A DNA stretch of 58,709 nucleotides from assembly GCA_945860135.1 (NCBI GenBank), contig CAMAPK010000012.1, positions 1 through 58,709 of the forward strand. Reading direction: 5' to 3'. Made by a program: the position numbers and the translations under genes. The notes below the pieces were generated by a model. That model was given only the letters and a program-made list of their open reading frames with translations. It was not told the origin of the DNA and did not search any database. Shown here one piece after another: positions 47,529 through 55,673 of the stretch (its first letter is position 1; each line of letters opens with the position of its first letter). This DNA is from Nitrosovibrio sp. Nv4 (GTDB lineage Bacteria; Pseudomonadota; Gammaproteobacteria; Burkholderiales; Nitrosomonadaceae).

Positions 47529-48524
47529 TTGCAACGCATGCACATACTGAAACGCATGATTTTCTTGGTGTTGGTCGCTGTCTTCCTGTTTACCGGGTGG
47601 TTTGCCTATCATGCCAACGCCCCCGTTCAGCTTCCCACTATTCCCTACGAATTTTCCATCAAATCGGGCAGTAGCCTGAGAAGCGTTGCCAAGCAATTAG
47701 CCGATTCCGGGGTTTTGCACGATACCTGGTCATTCGTTCTGCTGTCACGGCTAATGGGTTATGCATCACTGCTCAAGGCAGGTGACTATGAGCTTACCGA
47801 GAACACTTCACCGTGGCAACTGCTGGAGCGGATCACTACGGGTGATGTCAATCAGAGCGAGGTCAGATTCATAGAGGGCTGGACCTTCTCTCAGCTTAGA
47901 AGCACCCTGAATGAACACCCTGCTGTCCGGCATGACACTGCTGGTTTGAGTGATCTGGAGATTATGCGGTTGATCGGGGCAGACGAAACGGCGGCGGAGG
48001 GATTATTTTTCCCCGATACCTATTATTTTGTACGCGGCAATAGCGACATTACGATATTGAAACGTGCCTACCGTGCGATGCAGAATAATCTCGCTACTGC
48101 CTGGGCTGGGCGTGCCATGAATTTGCCGTTGACGGATGCTTACCAAGCCTTGATTCTGGCTTCCATCATCGAGAAAGAAACCGGCAGGGAAGGCGATCGT
48201 AGTAATATCGCCGGCGTATTCGTCAATCGCTTGCGTTTGGGCATGCGGCTACAAACCGACCCTACGGTCATTTATGGCATGGGGGATAAATTTGATGGAA
48301 ACTTGCGCAAGAAAGATCTGCTGACCGATCAGGAATACAACACCTACACGCGTCGCGGTCTGCCGCCTACACCCATCGCCCTGCCGGGACTGGCTTCAAT
48401 TCAGGCTGCACTGAATCCAGCTAAAACCAGTGCGCTATACTTTGTCGCAAAAGGCAATGGCGAGTCGCAGTTTTCCAGTAACCTGACGGATCACAATCGT
48501 GCTGTCGCGAAGTATCAGAAATGA
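47529..48524 (+). CDS. mltG: Endolytic murein transglycosylase MltG
   Basis: A 331-residue YceG-like enzyme that cuts nascent glycan strands and ends their growth. One N-terminal membrane anchor (residues about 7-25) precedes a LysM-like domain and the catalytic region with the essential Glu in SIIEKETGREGDRSNIAGVFVNRL near residue 220. TTG 47529 or ATG 47538 may be the start. In many proteobacteria tmk and holB follow; here two DUF4124 genes do. Confidence 0.93.
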   Translation: MQRMHILKRMIFLVLVAVFLFTGWFAYHANAPVQLPTIPYEFSIKSGSSLRSVAKQLADSGVLHDTWSFVLLSRLMGYASLLKAGDYELTENTSPWQLLERITTGDVNQSEVRFIEGWTFSQLRSTLNEHPAVRHDTAGLSDLEIMRLIGADETAAEGLFFPDTYYFVRGNSDITILKRAYRAMQNNLATAWAGRAMNLPLTDAYQALILASIIEKETGREGDRSNIAGVFVNRLRLGMRLQTDPTVIYGMGDKFDGNLRKKDLLTDQEYNTYTRRGLPPTPIALPGLASIQAALNPAKTSALYFVAKGNGESQFSSNLTDHNRAVAKYQK

Positions 48525-48611
48525 TGTGCATGCTAAGTATCGCTGATCGGCGATTATCAATACGACTAATTGCCGGACTCAGGCTAAAGCAGGATTAATC
48601 GGCCGCACAAT

Positions 48612-49079
48612 ATGGGAATGAAAATTTCAGTCATTATCCCGATTCTGATAATTACCGGCATGGCTGCTACTGCTTCTGCTGAAATCTACAAACATGTAGA
48701 CAAGGAGGGGCGCATAACCTATTCCAATACTCCCACGAAGGGCGCGAAAAGACTCTATCTCGACCCGGCAGCAGCGCAACCCAGGCCTAAGGTGGCAACT
48801 CCCGAGGGCTTCCCCAAGGTGGCTCGCAAAGTGCAGCAGCAACGGGACGTGAAACGTCGTGAGATTCTCGCAGAGGAGTTGGCTGCAGAAGAGACGTTGC
48901 TGTCAGATGCCAGACAGGCTCTAAAGAAGGGTGAAGCGAGCTATCAGACTCTTAAAGTCGATCCTGCTCAATCCAGACACAATGTGGTTAACTCCGGAGA
49001 ACAGATGAAGAAGCTCCAGGAACAGGTGTTGTTGCATGAGAACAACATCGCGGCGCTGAAGAGAGAGTTGGCGAACTGA
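48612..49079 (+). CDS. DUF4124-domain periplasmic protein A
   Basis: A 155-residue exported protein. The signal peptide is at residues about 1-23 and the DUF4124 domain follows at once (EIYKHVDKEGRITYSNTP). The rest is a charged helical or coiled-coil region. DUF4124 is a small beta module of unknown role in many proteobacterial envelope proteins. A related gene follows 55 bases downstream. Confidence 0.8.
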   Translation: MGMKISVIIPILIITGMAATASAEIYKHVDKEGRITYSNTPTKGAKRLYLDPAAAQPRPKVATPEGFPKVARKVQQQRDVKRREILAEELAAEETLLSDARQALKKGEASYQTLKVDPAQSRHNVVNSGEQMKKLQEQVLLHENNIAALKRELAN

Positions 49080-49134
49080 GTATTCTGGGGATGATGCTTT
49101 ACGTGCATCCCATTCTGCAAAAGCTGGCGGATCT

Positions 49135-49584
49135 ATGAAAATAAAGAGCAGCGTACTTTTGGCAATATTTAGCGTCGCATGCTATGCCCAGCCTCCGCTT
49201 TATAAACATGTGGATAAGGATGGCAAAATCAGCTATTCAAATGCTCCCCTGAAGGATGCCAAGAAACTTGATCTGCCACCGCTTACAGTCATACCGGCAA
49301 TCAAACTGAAAGCGAAAATCAAACCCTCGGGCTTGTCTGATACTGTTGACAATGAAGTGCGCCGTATGGTCATTGAGGAGAAAATTTCCGGGGAGGTGAT
49401 GCTTCTGGAGAAGATAAAGAAGGAGTACAACAATGGCGAGCCGGACCGTCTAGGCAGCGAAAGAAATTACCAGAGATACCTTGACCGGGTGCAGCAACTC
49501 AAGGATGGAATGGCTTTCCATGAGGAGAATATCAGGGTGCTCAGAGTGGAGCTTCAGGGTCTGGACGTTCCCAGTCGGAGATAA
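49135..49584 (+). CDS. DUF4124-domain periplasmic protein B (paralogue of A)
   Basis: A 149-residue paralogue of the previous gene. It has the same layout: signal peptide (to about residue 18, CYAQP), DUF4124 (LYKHVDKDGKISYSNAP) and a charged helical tail ending in a similar pattern (HEENIRVLRVELQ versus HENNIAALKRELA). Identity is high in the domain and low elsewhere, so the duplication is old. Function unknown. Confidence 0.8.
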   Translation: MKIKSSVLLAIFSVACYAQPPLYKHVDKDGKISYSNAPLKDAKKLDLPPLTVIPAIKLKAKIKPSGLSDTVDNEVRRMVIEEKISGEVMLLEKIKKEYNNGEPDRLGSERNYQRYLDRVQQLKDGMAFHEENIRVLRVELQGLDVPSRR

Positions 49585-49640
49585 GAGTGCTTGCGAAATC
49601 CAGGAAGAAAGCGCTGCAGTTGCGATAAACGAAACGGACA

Positions 49641-50414
49641 TTACGGCTGCGTCGTAAATTCCACTACTACCGGAGCATGATCCGATGGCCGTTCAAGTTT
49701 GCGCGTTGCCTTGTCTATGGCACACGCAGTGCAGGCCTGGGCAAGGTCGCTACTCAGCAGAATATGGTCTATGCGCATACCCATGTTGCGGCGGAAAGCC
49801 ATCATGCGGTAATCCCACCAGGTGTATGATTTCTCTGCCTGTTCAAACAGGCGGAAGCCGTCCACTAGGCCCAGGGTGAGCAGCTTGTGGAATGCCTCAC
49901 GCTCCGGTTGGCTGAACAGTACCTGTCCTCGCCATAATTCCGGATCATGCACGTCGCACTCTTCCGGCGCGATGTTGAAATCACCCAGCAGCACTAGTTT
50001 TGGATATTTATGCAGTTCATCCTGCAGCCATAGGTTGAGAGCGGTCAGCCATTTCAGCTTGTATTGATATTTTTCTGATTCGATGTTTTCCCCGTTGGGG
50101 ACATAGATGCAAATCACCCGCACATCGCCATAGGTTGCTGCCAGCACACGTTTCTGCTGGTCGTCCAGGGCAGGGATGGCACTGACGATCTCGCTGCCGA
50201 TCTGCTTGCTAAGCAAGGCGACGCCGTTATAGGTTTTCTGTCCGACGTAGATTGCCTGATATCCTGCTGCGGTGATTTCGGCCAGCGGAAAATTCTCGTC
50301 TTGCAGCTTGGTTTCCTGCAGGCACAACACATCCGGCTGATTGACCATCAACCAGTCAATAACCTGTGGCAGACGGACTTTAAGGGAGTTGACATTCCAG
50401 GTGACTATCTTCAT
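49641..50414 (-). CDS. xthA: Exodeoxyribonuclease III
   Basis: A 257-residue AP endonuclease/3'-5' exonuclease of the ExoIII family used in base-excision repair. Motifs are ITWNVNSLK-like TWNVNSLKVRL at the start, LQETKLQDENFP near 33, GDFNIAPEECDV near 145 and the catalytic His in RPSDHAPVVVEF at the end. Confidence 0.95.
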   Translation of the reverse strand: MKIVTWNVNSLKVRLPQVIDWLMVNQPDVLCLQETKLQDENFPLAEITAAGYQAIYVGQKTYNGVALLSKQIGSEIVSAIPALDDQQKRVLAATYGDVRVICIYVPNGENIESEKYQYKLKWLTALNLWLQDELHKYPKLVLLGDFNIAPEECDVHDPELWRGQVLFSQPEREAFHKLLTLGLVDGFRLFEQAEKSYTWWDYRMMAFRRNMGMRIDHILLSSDLAQACTACAIDKATRKLERPSDHAPVVVEFTTQP

Positions 50415-50449
50415 GGCCGTCTGTGATCAAGTAGTAGTGGAGTAGCACA

Positions 50450-51679
50450 TTACTGCGGCTCTGTCTTTATCCACGCGCCTGCCCGGCGCCGCGCTTCAGC
50501 AATCTGCTCGCGCGTCATTTTTTCTTCGACAACGGCACGATTCTTGATGGCCCGTTCCTCGCCACCCGCAGCGGCGAGGCTGAACCACATATGCGCCTCA
50601 ATATAATCCTGGGTAACGCCTTTGCCGTCAACGTACCTGATGCCTAGATTGTATTGCGCATCTGCATCCCCCTGCTCGGCCGCCTTGCGATACCATGTTA
50701 TCGCTTGCTGATCATCCTGCGCGACCCCGCGGCCTCTGGCATACATGACACCCATATTGTATTGCGCATCCGCGTAGCCCTGTTCGGCGGCCTTGCGATA
50801 CCACGTCACGGCTTGTTGCTCGTCCTGTACAACCCCGCGGCCTCTGGCGTACATGACACCCAGATTGTATTGCGCATCCGCATAGCCCTGTTCGGCGGCT
50901 TTGCGATACCATGTCACGGCTTGTTGCTCGTCCTGTGCCACTTCTCGCCCTTTGGCATACAAGACACCCAGGTTATATTGCGCCCATGGATGCCCTCTCT
51001 CAGCGGCTTTGAGATACCAGGCTACGGCTTGCCGATCATCCTGGGCAACACCCTGCCCCTTGAGATACATGAAGCCCAGAATCGCTTGCGCCGGCACATC
51101 TCCCTGCTCGGCCGCCTTGCGATACCACATCGCGGCCTGTTGCTCGTCCTGCACAACTCCCCGGCCTTTGGCATACATGACGCCCAGGTTGAACTGTGCC
51201 CCTGGATGCTCTTTCTCGGCAGCTTTGAGATACCAGGATAGGGCTTGCCGGTCATCCTGCGTAACTCCCTGACCTTTGGCGTACATGACCCCTAGACTGT
51301 ATTGCGCCTCCGCGTGACCTTTCTCGGCAGCTTTGAGATACCAGGCAGCGGCCTGCCGCTCGTCTTGCGGAACGCCACGGCCCTTGAGGTACATGAAACC
51401 CAGAATAGCCTGCGCCGGGAGGTCTCCCTGCTCTGCTGCCATGCGATACCAAATCACGGCTTGTTGCTCGTCCTGCGCAACTCCTTGACCTCTGGCATAC
51501 ATGACGCCCAGATTGAATTGAGCATCTACATTCCCCTGCTCTGCGGCTTTCTTGAAAGATGCCATGGCTCTGGTGTAGTCCCTGCTGGCAGCAAACTGCC
51601 TTCCGTCCTCAAAATCTCCGGCAACAACCGGAAGTGCCAGCAGTGCCAGTACCAGCCCTGTAAGCGTTAATCGCCACAT
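50450..51679 (-). CDS. Secreted Sel1-repeat protein
   Basis: A 409-residue exported protein. The signal peptide is MWRLTLTGLVLALLALPVVAG. A partial TPR-like unit follows, then nine consecutive 36-residue Sel1 repeats (residues 51-374), each of the form AQxxLGxMYxxGxGVxQDxxQAxxWYxKAAExG, and a short basic tail. Sel1 proteins are protein-protein scaffolds, often for envelope stress or secretion. The ATG at 51679 is chosen because it begins a proper signal peptide; an upstream ATG at 51781 would bury it. Confidence 0.88.
   Translation of the reverse strand: MWRLTLTGLVLALLALPVVAGDFEDGRQFAASRDYTRAMASFKKAAEQGNVDAQFNLGVMYARGQGVAQDEQQAVIWYRMAAEQGDLPAQAILGFMYLKGRGVPQDERQAAAWYLKAAEKGHAEAQYSLGVMYAKGQGVTQDDRQALSWYLKAAEKEHPGAQFNLGVMYAKGRGVVQDEQQAAMWYRKAAEQGDVPAQAILGFMYLKGQGVAQDDRQAVAWYLKAAERGHPWAQYNLGVLYAKGREVAQDEQQAVTWYRKAAEQGYADAQYNLGVMYARGRGVVQDEQQAVTWYRKAAEQGYADAQYNMGVMYARGRGVAQDDQQAITWYRKAAEQGDADAQYNLGIRYVDGKGVTQDYIEAHMWFSLAAAGGEERAIKNRAVVEEKMTREQIAEARRRAGAWIKTEPQ
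50558..51529 (-). repeat. Tandem Sel1 repeats with a three-unit higher order
   Basis: Nine 108-base repeats encode the Sel1 units. Units 2 and 5 share the variant AQAILGFMYLKG found in no other unit (30 of 36 residues identical), and units 1-3 and 4-6 have the same order of variants. A block of three units (324 bases) therefore appears to have been duplicated as one. Units 7 and 8 are also nearly identical. Confidence 0.85.
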
Positions 51680-51787
51680 AATTTGCTCACTATTTTGACA
51701 GACTGCAATCCGCAAGGATGTGACGGTATCAGTTCCTTGTAATTTTCCCGCCGGTCGCCTTGCGTTAGACTTCATATTCACTTGTTC

Positions 51788-52612
51788 TTAATAATCGGGA
51801 TTGAAGCTTTTGATGATCACACCGCCGGATTTGTCATCGTGCTCCAGACTCAAGAGTTTGTGCTCCTCGGCTTCATCCAGTAGTTTGCCAAATGAGCGGA
51901 AGCCGTAATAGGCCTCGTTAAAGCCGGGCTTGCGGCGTTTCAGTGCCTGCTTTACCATCGAGCCCCAGATTTTTTCTTCCTCGCCCCGCTCCGAGAATAG
52001 AGCCTCTACCGTTGCCATCATCAGATCGAAAGCTTCCTGTTTTTTGTCACCTTTATTCCTGGGAGCCTCCTTGGCCGCATCTGCAACCGCCACGTTCTTG
52101 GAAGCAGGTCTTTTCACCGTCTGCTTCTTCAGTTTTTCCCTCACCAGATCGTCATAATAAATGAACTCATCACAGTTCGCGATGAGCAGATCAGAAGTGG
52201 AATTCTTCACACCAATGCCGATCACGGTCTTGTTGTTTTCCCGTAACTTGGACACTAGTGGCGAGAAATCAGAGTCACCGCTGATAATGACAAAGGTATC
52301 AACGTGAGATTTCGTATAGCAAAGATCAAGTGCATCTACCACCATGCGGATATCGGCAGAATTCTTGCCGGATTGACGCACGTGAGGAATCTCAATCAGT
52401 TCGAATGAAGCTTCGTGCATTGCTGTTTTGAAGGTTTTGTAACGATCCCAGTCGCAATAGGCTTTCTTGACCACGATATTGCCTTTCAGCAACAGGCGTT
52501 CCAGTACCTTGTTGATATCGAACATCTCGTATTTGGCGTCACGTACGCCAAGGGCGATATTCTCGAAATCGCAGAACAGTGCCAGACTCCTGGTGTCGGT
52601 CGAGATAGACAT
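51788..52612 (-). CDS. NYN-domain (PIN-like) protein with LOTUS-type C-terminus
   Basis: A 274-residue protein of the LabA/NYN family. The nuclease-like fold is at residues about 8-150 with the acidic cluster LFCDFENIALG and the later VIISGDSDFSPLVSKLRE. The C-terminal 70 residues (GSMVKQALKRRKPGFNEAYYGFRSFGKLLDEAE) look like an OST-HTH/LOTUS RNA-binding domain. A role as RNase or RNA-binding protein is expected. A strong GGAGG precedes the ATG at 52612. Confidence 0.87.
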   Translation of the reverse strand: MSISTDTRSLALFCDFENIALGVRDAKYEMFDINKVLERLLLKGNIVVKKAYCDWDRYKTFKTAMHEASFELIEIPHVRQSGKNSADIRMVVDALDLCYTKSHVDTFVIISGDSDFSPLVSKLRENNKTVIGIGVKNSTSDLLIANCDEFIYYDDLVREKLKKQTVKRPASKNVAVADAAKEAPRNKGDKKQEAFDLMMATVEALFSERGEEEKIWGSMVKQALKRRKPGFNEAYYGFRSFGKLLDEAEEHKLLSLEHDDKSGGVIIKSFNPDY

Positions 52613-52728
52613 GGTCGCCTCCAATAGCTTATGTGGGATCATTTTACCGCTGCTATGGTTCTTGTAGATAACGCTTCTACGAGTATTGCTGGTGACAGCC
52701 GATTCTCAATTTCAGTGTTTCGGCAGTC

Positions 52729-52971
52729 TCAGTTCCACCCAGTCTCACTGACATGCGGACTCGGGTCGGGAACAATATGATTATATGGTGACATGAGCGG
52801 AATGTTGGATGCGGGTGGTATGCCCTGGTAGATGACATCGACAGTGATTGCAGCTACGGAATATCGGCGCAGTATTTCCCGCATCATGCCGATGATGAAA
52901 TTCGAGGCCAAATCTGCGCCTGTCCATGGCTGGCCGCTAATAAGCCTGCTACGGCTATATGGATTCGCCAC
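52729..52971 (-). CDS. Possible small or remnant protein, uncertain
   Basis: A minus-strand frame starting GTG 52971 encodes about 80 residues (VANPYSRSRLISGQPWTGADLASN...) with a protein-like pattern. No family is recognised and there is no good ribosome site. It occupies the region between the NYN gene and the small basic protein gene. It could be a decayed gene. Confidence 0.22.
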   Translation of the reverse strand: MANPYSRSRLISGQPWTGADLASNFIIGMMREILRRYSVAAITVDVIYQGIPPASNIPLMSPYNHIVPDPSPHVSETGWN

Positions 52972-53008
52972 ACTTATTTGTTGCCCGGCCGTGCAGGTGG
53001 CCGCTGAA

Positions 53009-53179
53009 TCATTCGGTCTTTGCTGCATCCTCAGTTTCCGCTGCAGTCGGAGGCTGGTCTGGATTGTCATCGGCTGGCGCCTTGCCCTTATCCAGCTTGC
53101 GCTGTCTTTTCTCTTCCTGTTTCTTTTTCTTGGCCAGGTCTTTCTGGCGCTTTTCATATTGGAAATTTGGCTGTGCCAA
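53009..53179 (-). CDS. Small conserved-type basic protein, 56 residues
   Basis: A TTG-start gene with GGAG 7 bases upstream. The product begins with AQPNFQYEKRQKDLAKKKKQ, a strongly basic helical stretch, and then has an acidic/Pro tail (DDNPDQPPTAAETED). I recall small proteins with this N-terminus (AQPNFQYEKRQK-type) in many proteobacteria, always hypothetical. Function unknown; possibly nucleic-acid binding from its charge. Confidence 0.65.
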   Translation of the reverse strand: MAQPNFQYEKRQKDLAKKKKQEEKRQRKLDKGKAPADDNPDQPPTAAETEDAAKTE

Positions 53180-53317
53180 TTTGTCACTCCTTTAATGGCT
53201 ATTTCTGATGCAGAGGGAATCAGAGAAGATTTGCTTTTGCTTTGATTATTCTACGTGGAAACAGGCAACTTAGCCGAATATATTCGAGACCGATGAGATC
53301 CGGTTATCGCTAGATCG

Positions 53318-53584
53318 TTGAAGTTTCCGAAAGCGGGAATTGGTGAATGGTTCGATAAGCGCAATTGGGACGGATTTCCAAAATTGGAAAACACAAAAGT
53401 GCGCGAACGATTTAAGGCGCGGCTATTAAGTCTTTCACAAGGCGGTATTCCTATCTCAGAAGAGTCGCGAAAAAAATGGGCCAATATTGTTGCGAAGGTC
53501 GCAGATAAGCCAGCTGATGATGTGGCTGATTATCTGTTTTCTCGACTTTCGTTAAAGAGCGATTGGGATGATCTTGATTTATGA
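53318..53584 (+). CDS. Hypothetical protein, 88 residues
   Basis: A TTG-start frame encoding a charged, helical 88-residue protein (GIGEWFDKRNWDGFPKLEN ... ending LKSDWDDLDL). No family is recognised and the ribosome site is poor. Its protein-like composition suggests it is real or a fragment of something longer. Confidence 0.4.
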   Translation: MKFPKAGIGEWFDKRNWDGFPKLENTKVRERFKARLLSLSQGGIPISEESRKKWANIVAKVADKPADDVADYLFSRLSLKSDWDDLDL

Positions 53585-53825
53585 GGTTTTCGGCTTAGCA
53601 CGGTAGGGCGGAAACCAATTGCAATTATCGTTCGGTGATTTGGATAGCCCACCCCTAAGTGCAATCTTAATAAGATTGTTTCAGGCCAAATTCAAGTTGG
53701 GATTGGTGCGGGGCGATTATCATTCCGGCAATTATCCGACCGTAGCCGACCGGAGCGGGAGACGATCCGGGAACAGCTACACCTGCTATCGGCCTTGTCG
53801 GTTGCTGTGCATGGTCATGTGGTTT
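53585..53825. other. Intergenic stretch without recognised features
   Basis: Between the hypothetical gene and the end of the cysteine desulfurase gene I see no gene, RNA or clear terminator. A short open frame here shows no protein-like pattern. Confidence 0.4.
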
Positions 53826-55001
53826 CTAAGCCATAGCCGTATGCATGTTTCTTAATCCTGCCGCCGTACTACCCAGCGTTTTAAGGAAATCTTCCACCTG
53901 TACCGGCGTGTTGGTACTGCCGAGACTGACTCGCACCGCACATCGCGCCAGCATGGGTTCGACTCCCATCGCTTCCAGTACATGGCTTTGGCCAGGAGTC
54001 ACGCTAGAACAGGCGGCACCACTGGCTATCGCGAAACCTGCCTTGTCAAGCCGGACGACCAAGGTATCACCCTCGATACCGGGTAAGGAAAAGTAGCAGG
54101 TATTGGGCAAACGCGCCGCCCCCAACCCAAAAATGACAGCACCCATCTCGATCAGTCCTTGTTCCAGACGTGTGCGCATTGCTACAACGCGCGTGGTCAT
54201 CTCGGTCATACGGATCTTGGCCAACTCACAGGCAGCACCGAAACCAACGATGGCAGGGACATTTTCGGTGCCTGAGCGCAACCCGTTTTCATGGCCACCA
54301 CCAAAAATGAGTGGTTTGAGCAACAGCCGTTTGTCCACAATCAGTGCAGCAGCACCCTTGGGGCCATATATCTTGTGGGAAGACAGCGTCATGGCATGTA
54401 CTTTGAGCGCGGCAAAATCCACCGGAATTTTGCCAAAGGCCTGCACCGCATCGGTATGTGTCCAGGCGCCATGCTCGCGAGCTTTTTCTGCAATTGCCGC
54501 TACCTCCTGAATTACGCCGGTCTCATTATTTGCCAGCATTACCGATACCAGGCCGGGTTGTTGTTCCCTCATGGCGTTAGCGGCATCATCCAAGCTTACT
54601 TGTCCCAAATGGTTTACCGCCAGTCGCCGCAAATCCCATTTCTCAAGCTTTCTCCGTGCCAGTTCCTGGGCTGGGCGCAGCACGCATGGATGTTCAATCG
54701 CGCTGACGACAATCCGCGTAGGTTTCAGGCAGCCTGCGGCTCCCAGGATGAACAGGTTGTTGGCCTCCGACCCGCCACTGCAGAAAACCACCTGTTCCGG
54801 CTGTACGCCGACCGCATCCGCCACCTGCTCGCGCGCCTGGTCTATTGCCCGACGTGCTGCTATCCCGCGGAGATGGCGACTGGAAGGATTGCCGAACTCC
54901 CCTTGAAAATAGGGCAGCATCACATCCAGCACTGCATCATCCATCGCAGTGGTGGCGTTATGGTCGAAATATGCCTGTATCCTTCTATTCATTTTTATCA
55001 A
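53826..55001 (-). CDS. iscS: Cysteine desulfurase, NifS/IscS family
   Basis: A 391-residue PLP enzyme that takes sulfur from cysteine for Fe-S clusters and other uses. The substrate/PLP motifs are YFDHNATTAMDD at the start, the PLP lysine in LSSHKIYGPKGAA near 203 and the catalytic Cys in IASGAACSSVTPGQSHVLEAMG near 330. It follows iscR by 26 bases. It is of the group I, NifS-like type; iscU and iscA, which usually follow, are not here, so the symbol reflects position next to iscR. Confidence 0.88.
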   Translation of the reverse strand: MIKMNRRIQAYFDHNATTAMDDAVLDVMLPYFQGEFGNPSSRHLRGIAARRAIDQAREQVADAVGVQPEQVVFCSGGSEANNLFILGAAGCLKPTRIVVSAIEHPCVLRPAQELARRKLEKWDLRRLAVNHLGQVSLDDAANAMREQQPGLVSVMLANNETGVIQEVAAIAEKAREHGAWTHTDAVQAFGKIPVDFAALKVHAMTLSSHKIYGPKGAAALIVDKRLLLKPLIFGGGHENGLRSGTENVPAIVGFGAACELAKIRMTEMTTRVVAMRTRLEQGLIEMGAVIFGLGAARLPNTCYFSLPGIEGDTLVVRLDKAGFAIASGAACSSVTPGQSHVLEAMGVEPMLARCAVRVSLGSTNTPVQVEDFLKTLGSTAAGLRNMHTAMA

Positions 55002-55027
55002 CTATCGTTGATTTCATTGTATTTACT

Positions 55028-55483
55028 TCAATCTGGCCGTTCGTGCACCCGTAGATCCTGCAACACTGCGACATTCTGCACTTTTGGATTCGCCACCAGT
55101 TGTTCTAGCGTGACCAGGGCAAGATAGTCCCGGATCTTGGCATTGAGGCTGGTCCACAGATCATGGGTCATGCAGCGCTGATCATTGTGACAGTTCTCCT
55201 TGCCCTTGCACTGAGTTGCATCAATTGGTTCATCCACGGCAAGGATGATGTCAGCCACCGACACTTCATTCATTGCCCGCGCCAAATGGTAGCCGCCACC
55301 AGGGCCGCGCACACTGGCTACCAATTTGTTACGCCGTAGTTTTCCGAACAACTGCTCCAGGTAAGACAGCGAAATCTTTTGGCGCTCGCTGATGCCCGCC
55401 AGTGTCACCGGCCCATGGCCGCCATGCAAAGCCAGATCGATCATTGCGGTTACCGCAAAACGCCCCTTGGTCGTCAATCGCAT
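55028..55483 (-). CDS. iscR: Fe-S cluster regulator IscR (Rrf2 family)
   Basis: A 151-residue Rrf2 regulator that senses Fe-S supply. The winged-helix domain is at 1-80 (MRLTTKGRFAVTAMIDLALHG). The cluster-binding cysteines are in QCKGKENCHNDQRCMTHDLW, spaced as in E. coli IscR (Cys92, 98, 104). It is the first gene of a short iscR-iscS unit and should repress itself with its [2Fe-2S] cluster through the upstream site. Confidence 0.95.
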   Translation of the reverse strand: MRLTTKGRFAVTAMIDLALHGGHGPVTLAGISERQKISLSYLEQLFGKLRRNKLVASVRGPGGGYHLARAMNEVSVADIILAVDEPIDATQCKGKENCHNDQRCMTHDLWTSLNAKIRDYLALVTLEQLVANPKVQNVAVLQDLRVHERPD

Positions 55484-55543
55484 TTTTGCCCCCAGTCAGA
55501 ATCAACGTTCAGATTAACAATTATTCCCAAATTATTCGCAGCA

Positions 55544-55592
55544 ATACCCGACAATTTCGCTCAAGTATATAAAGCCCCACTTATTCAGTCAA
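55544..55592 (-). promoter_or_regulatory. iscR promoter with type 1 IscR box
   Basis: On the minus strand a near-consensus sigma-70 promoter has -35 TTGACT (55592-55587), a 17-base spacer and -10 TATACT (55569-55564). Overlapping the -10 and the transcription start is a 25-base type 1 IscR box (55568-55544), ATACTTGAGCG...GTCGGGTAT, which keeps both outer ATA/TAT and the inner TTGA/TCGGG pieces of the E. coli consensus. Autorepression by [2Fe-2S]-IscR is strongly expected. Confidence 0.85.
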
Positions 55593-55673
55593 CTATTTTG
55601 TTCGAATAATTTGGACCAGTCCTGTCGGTTATGACATTCCCGCACTCGAGGTCTCATGGCATGGCGGTGCAAT

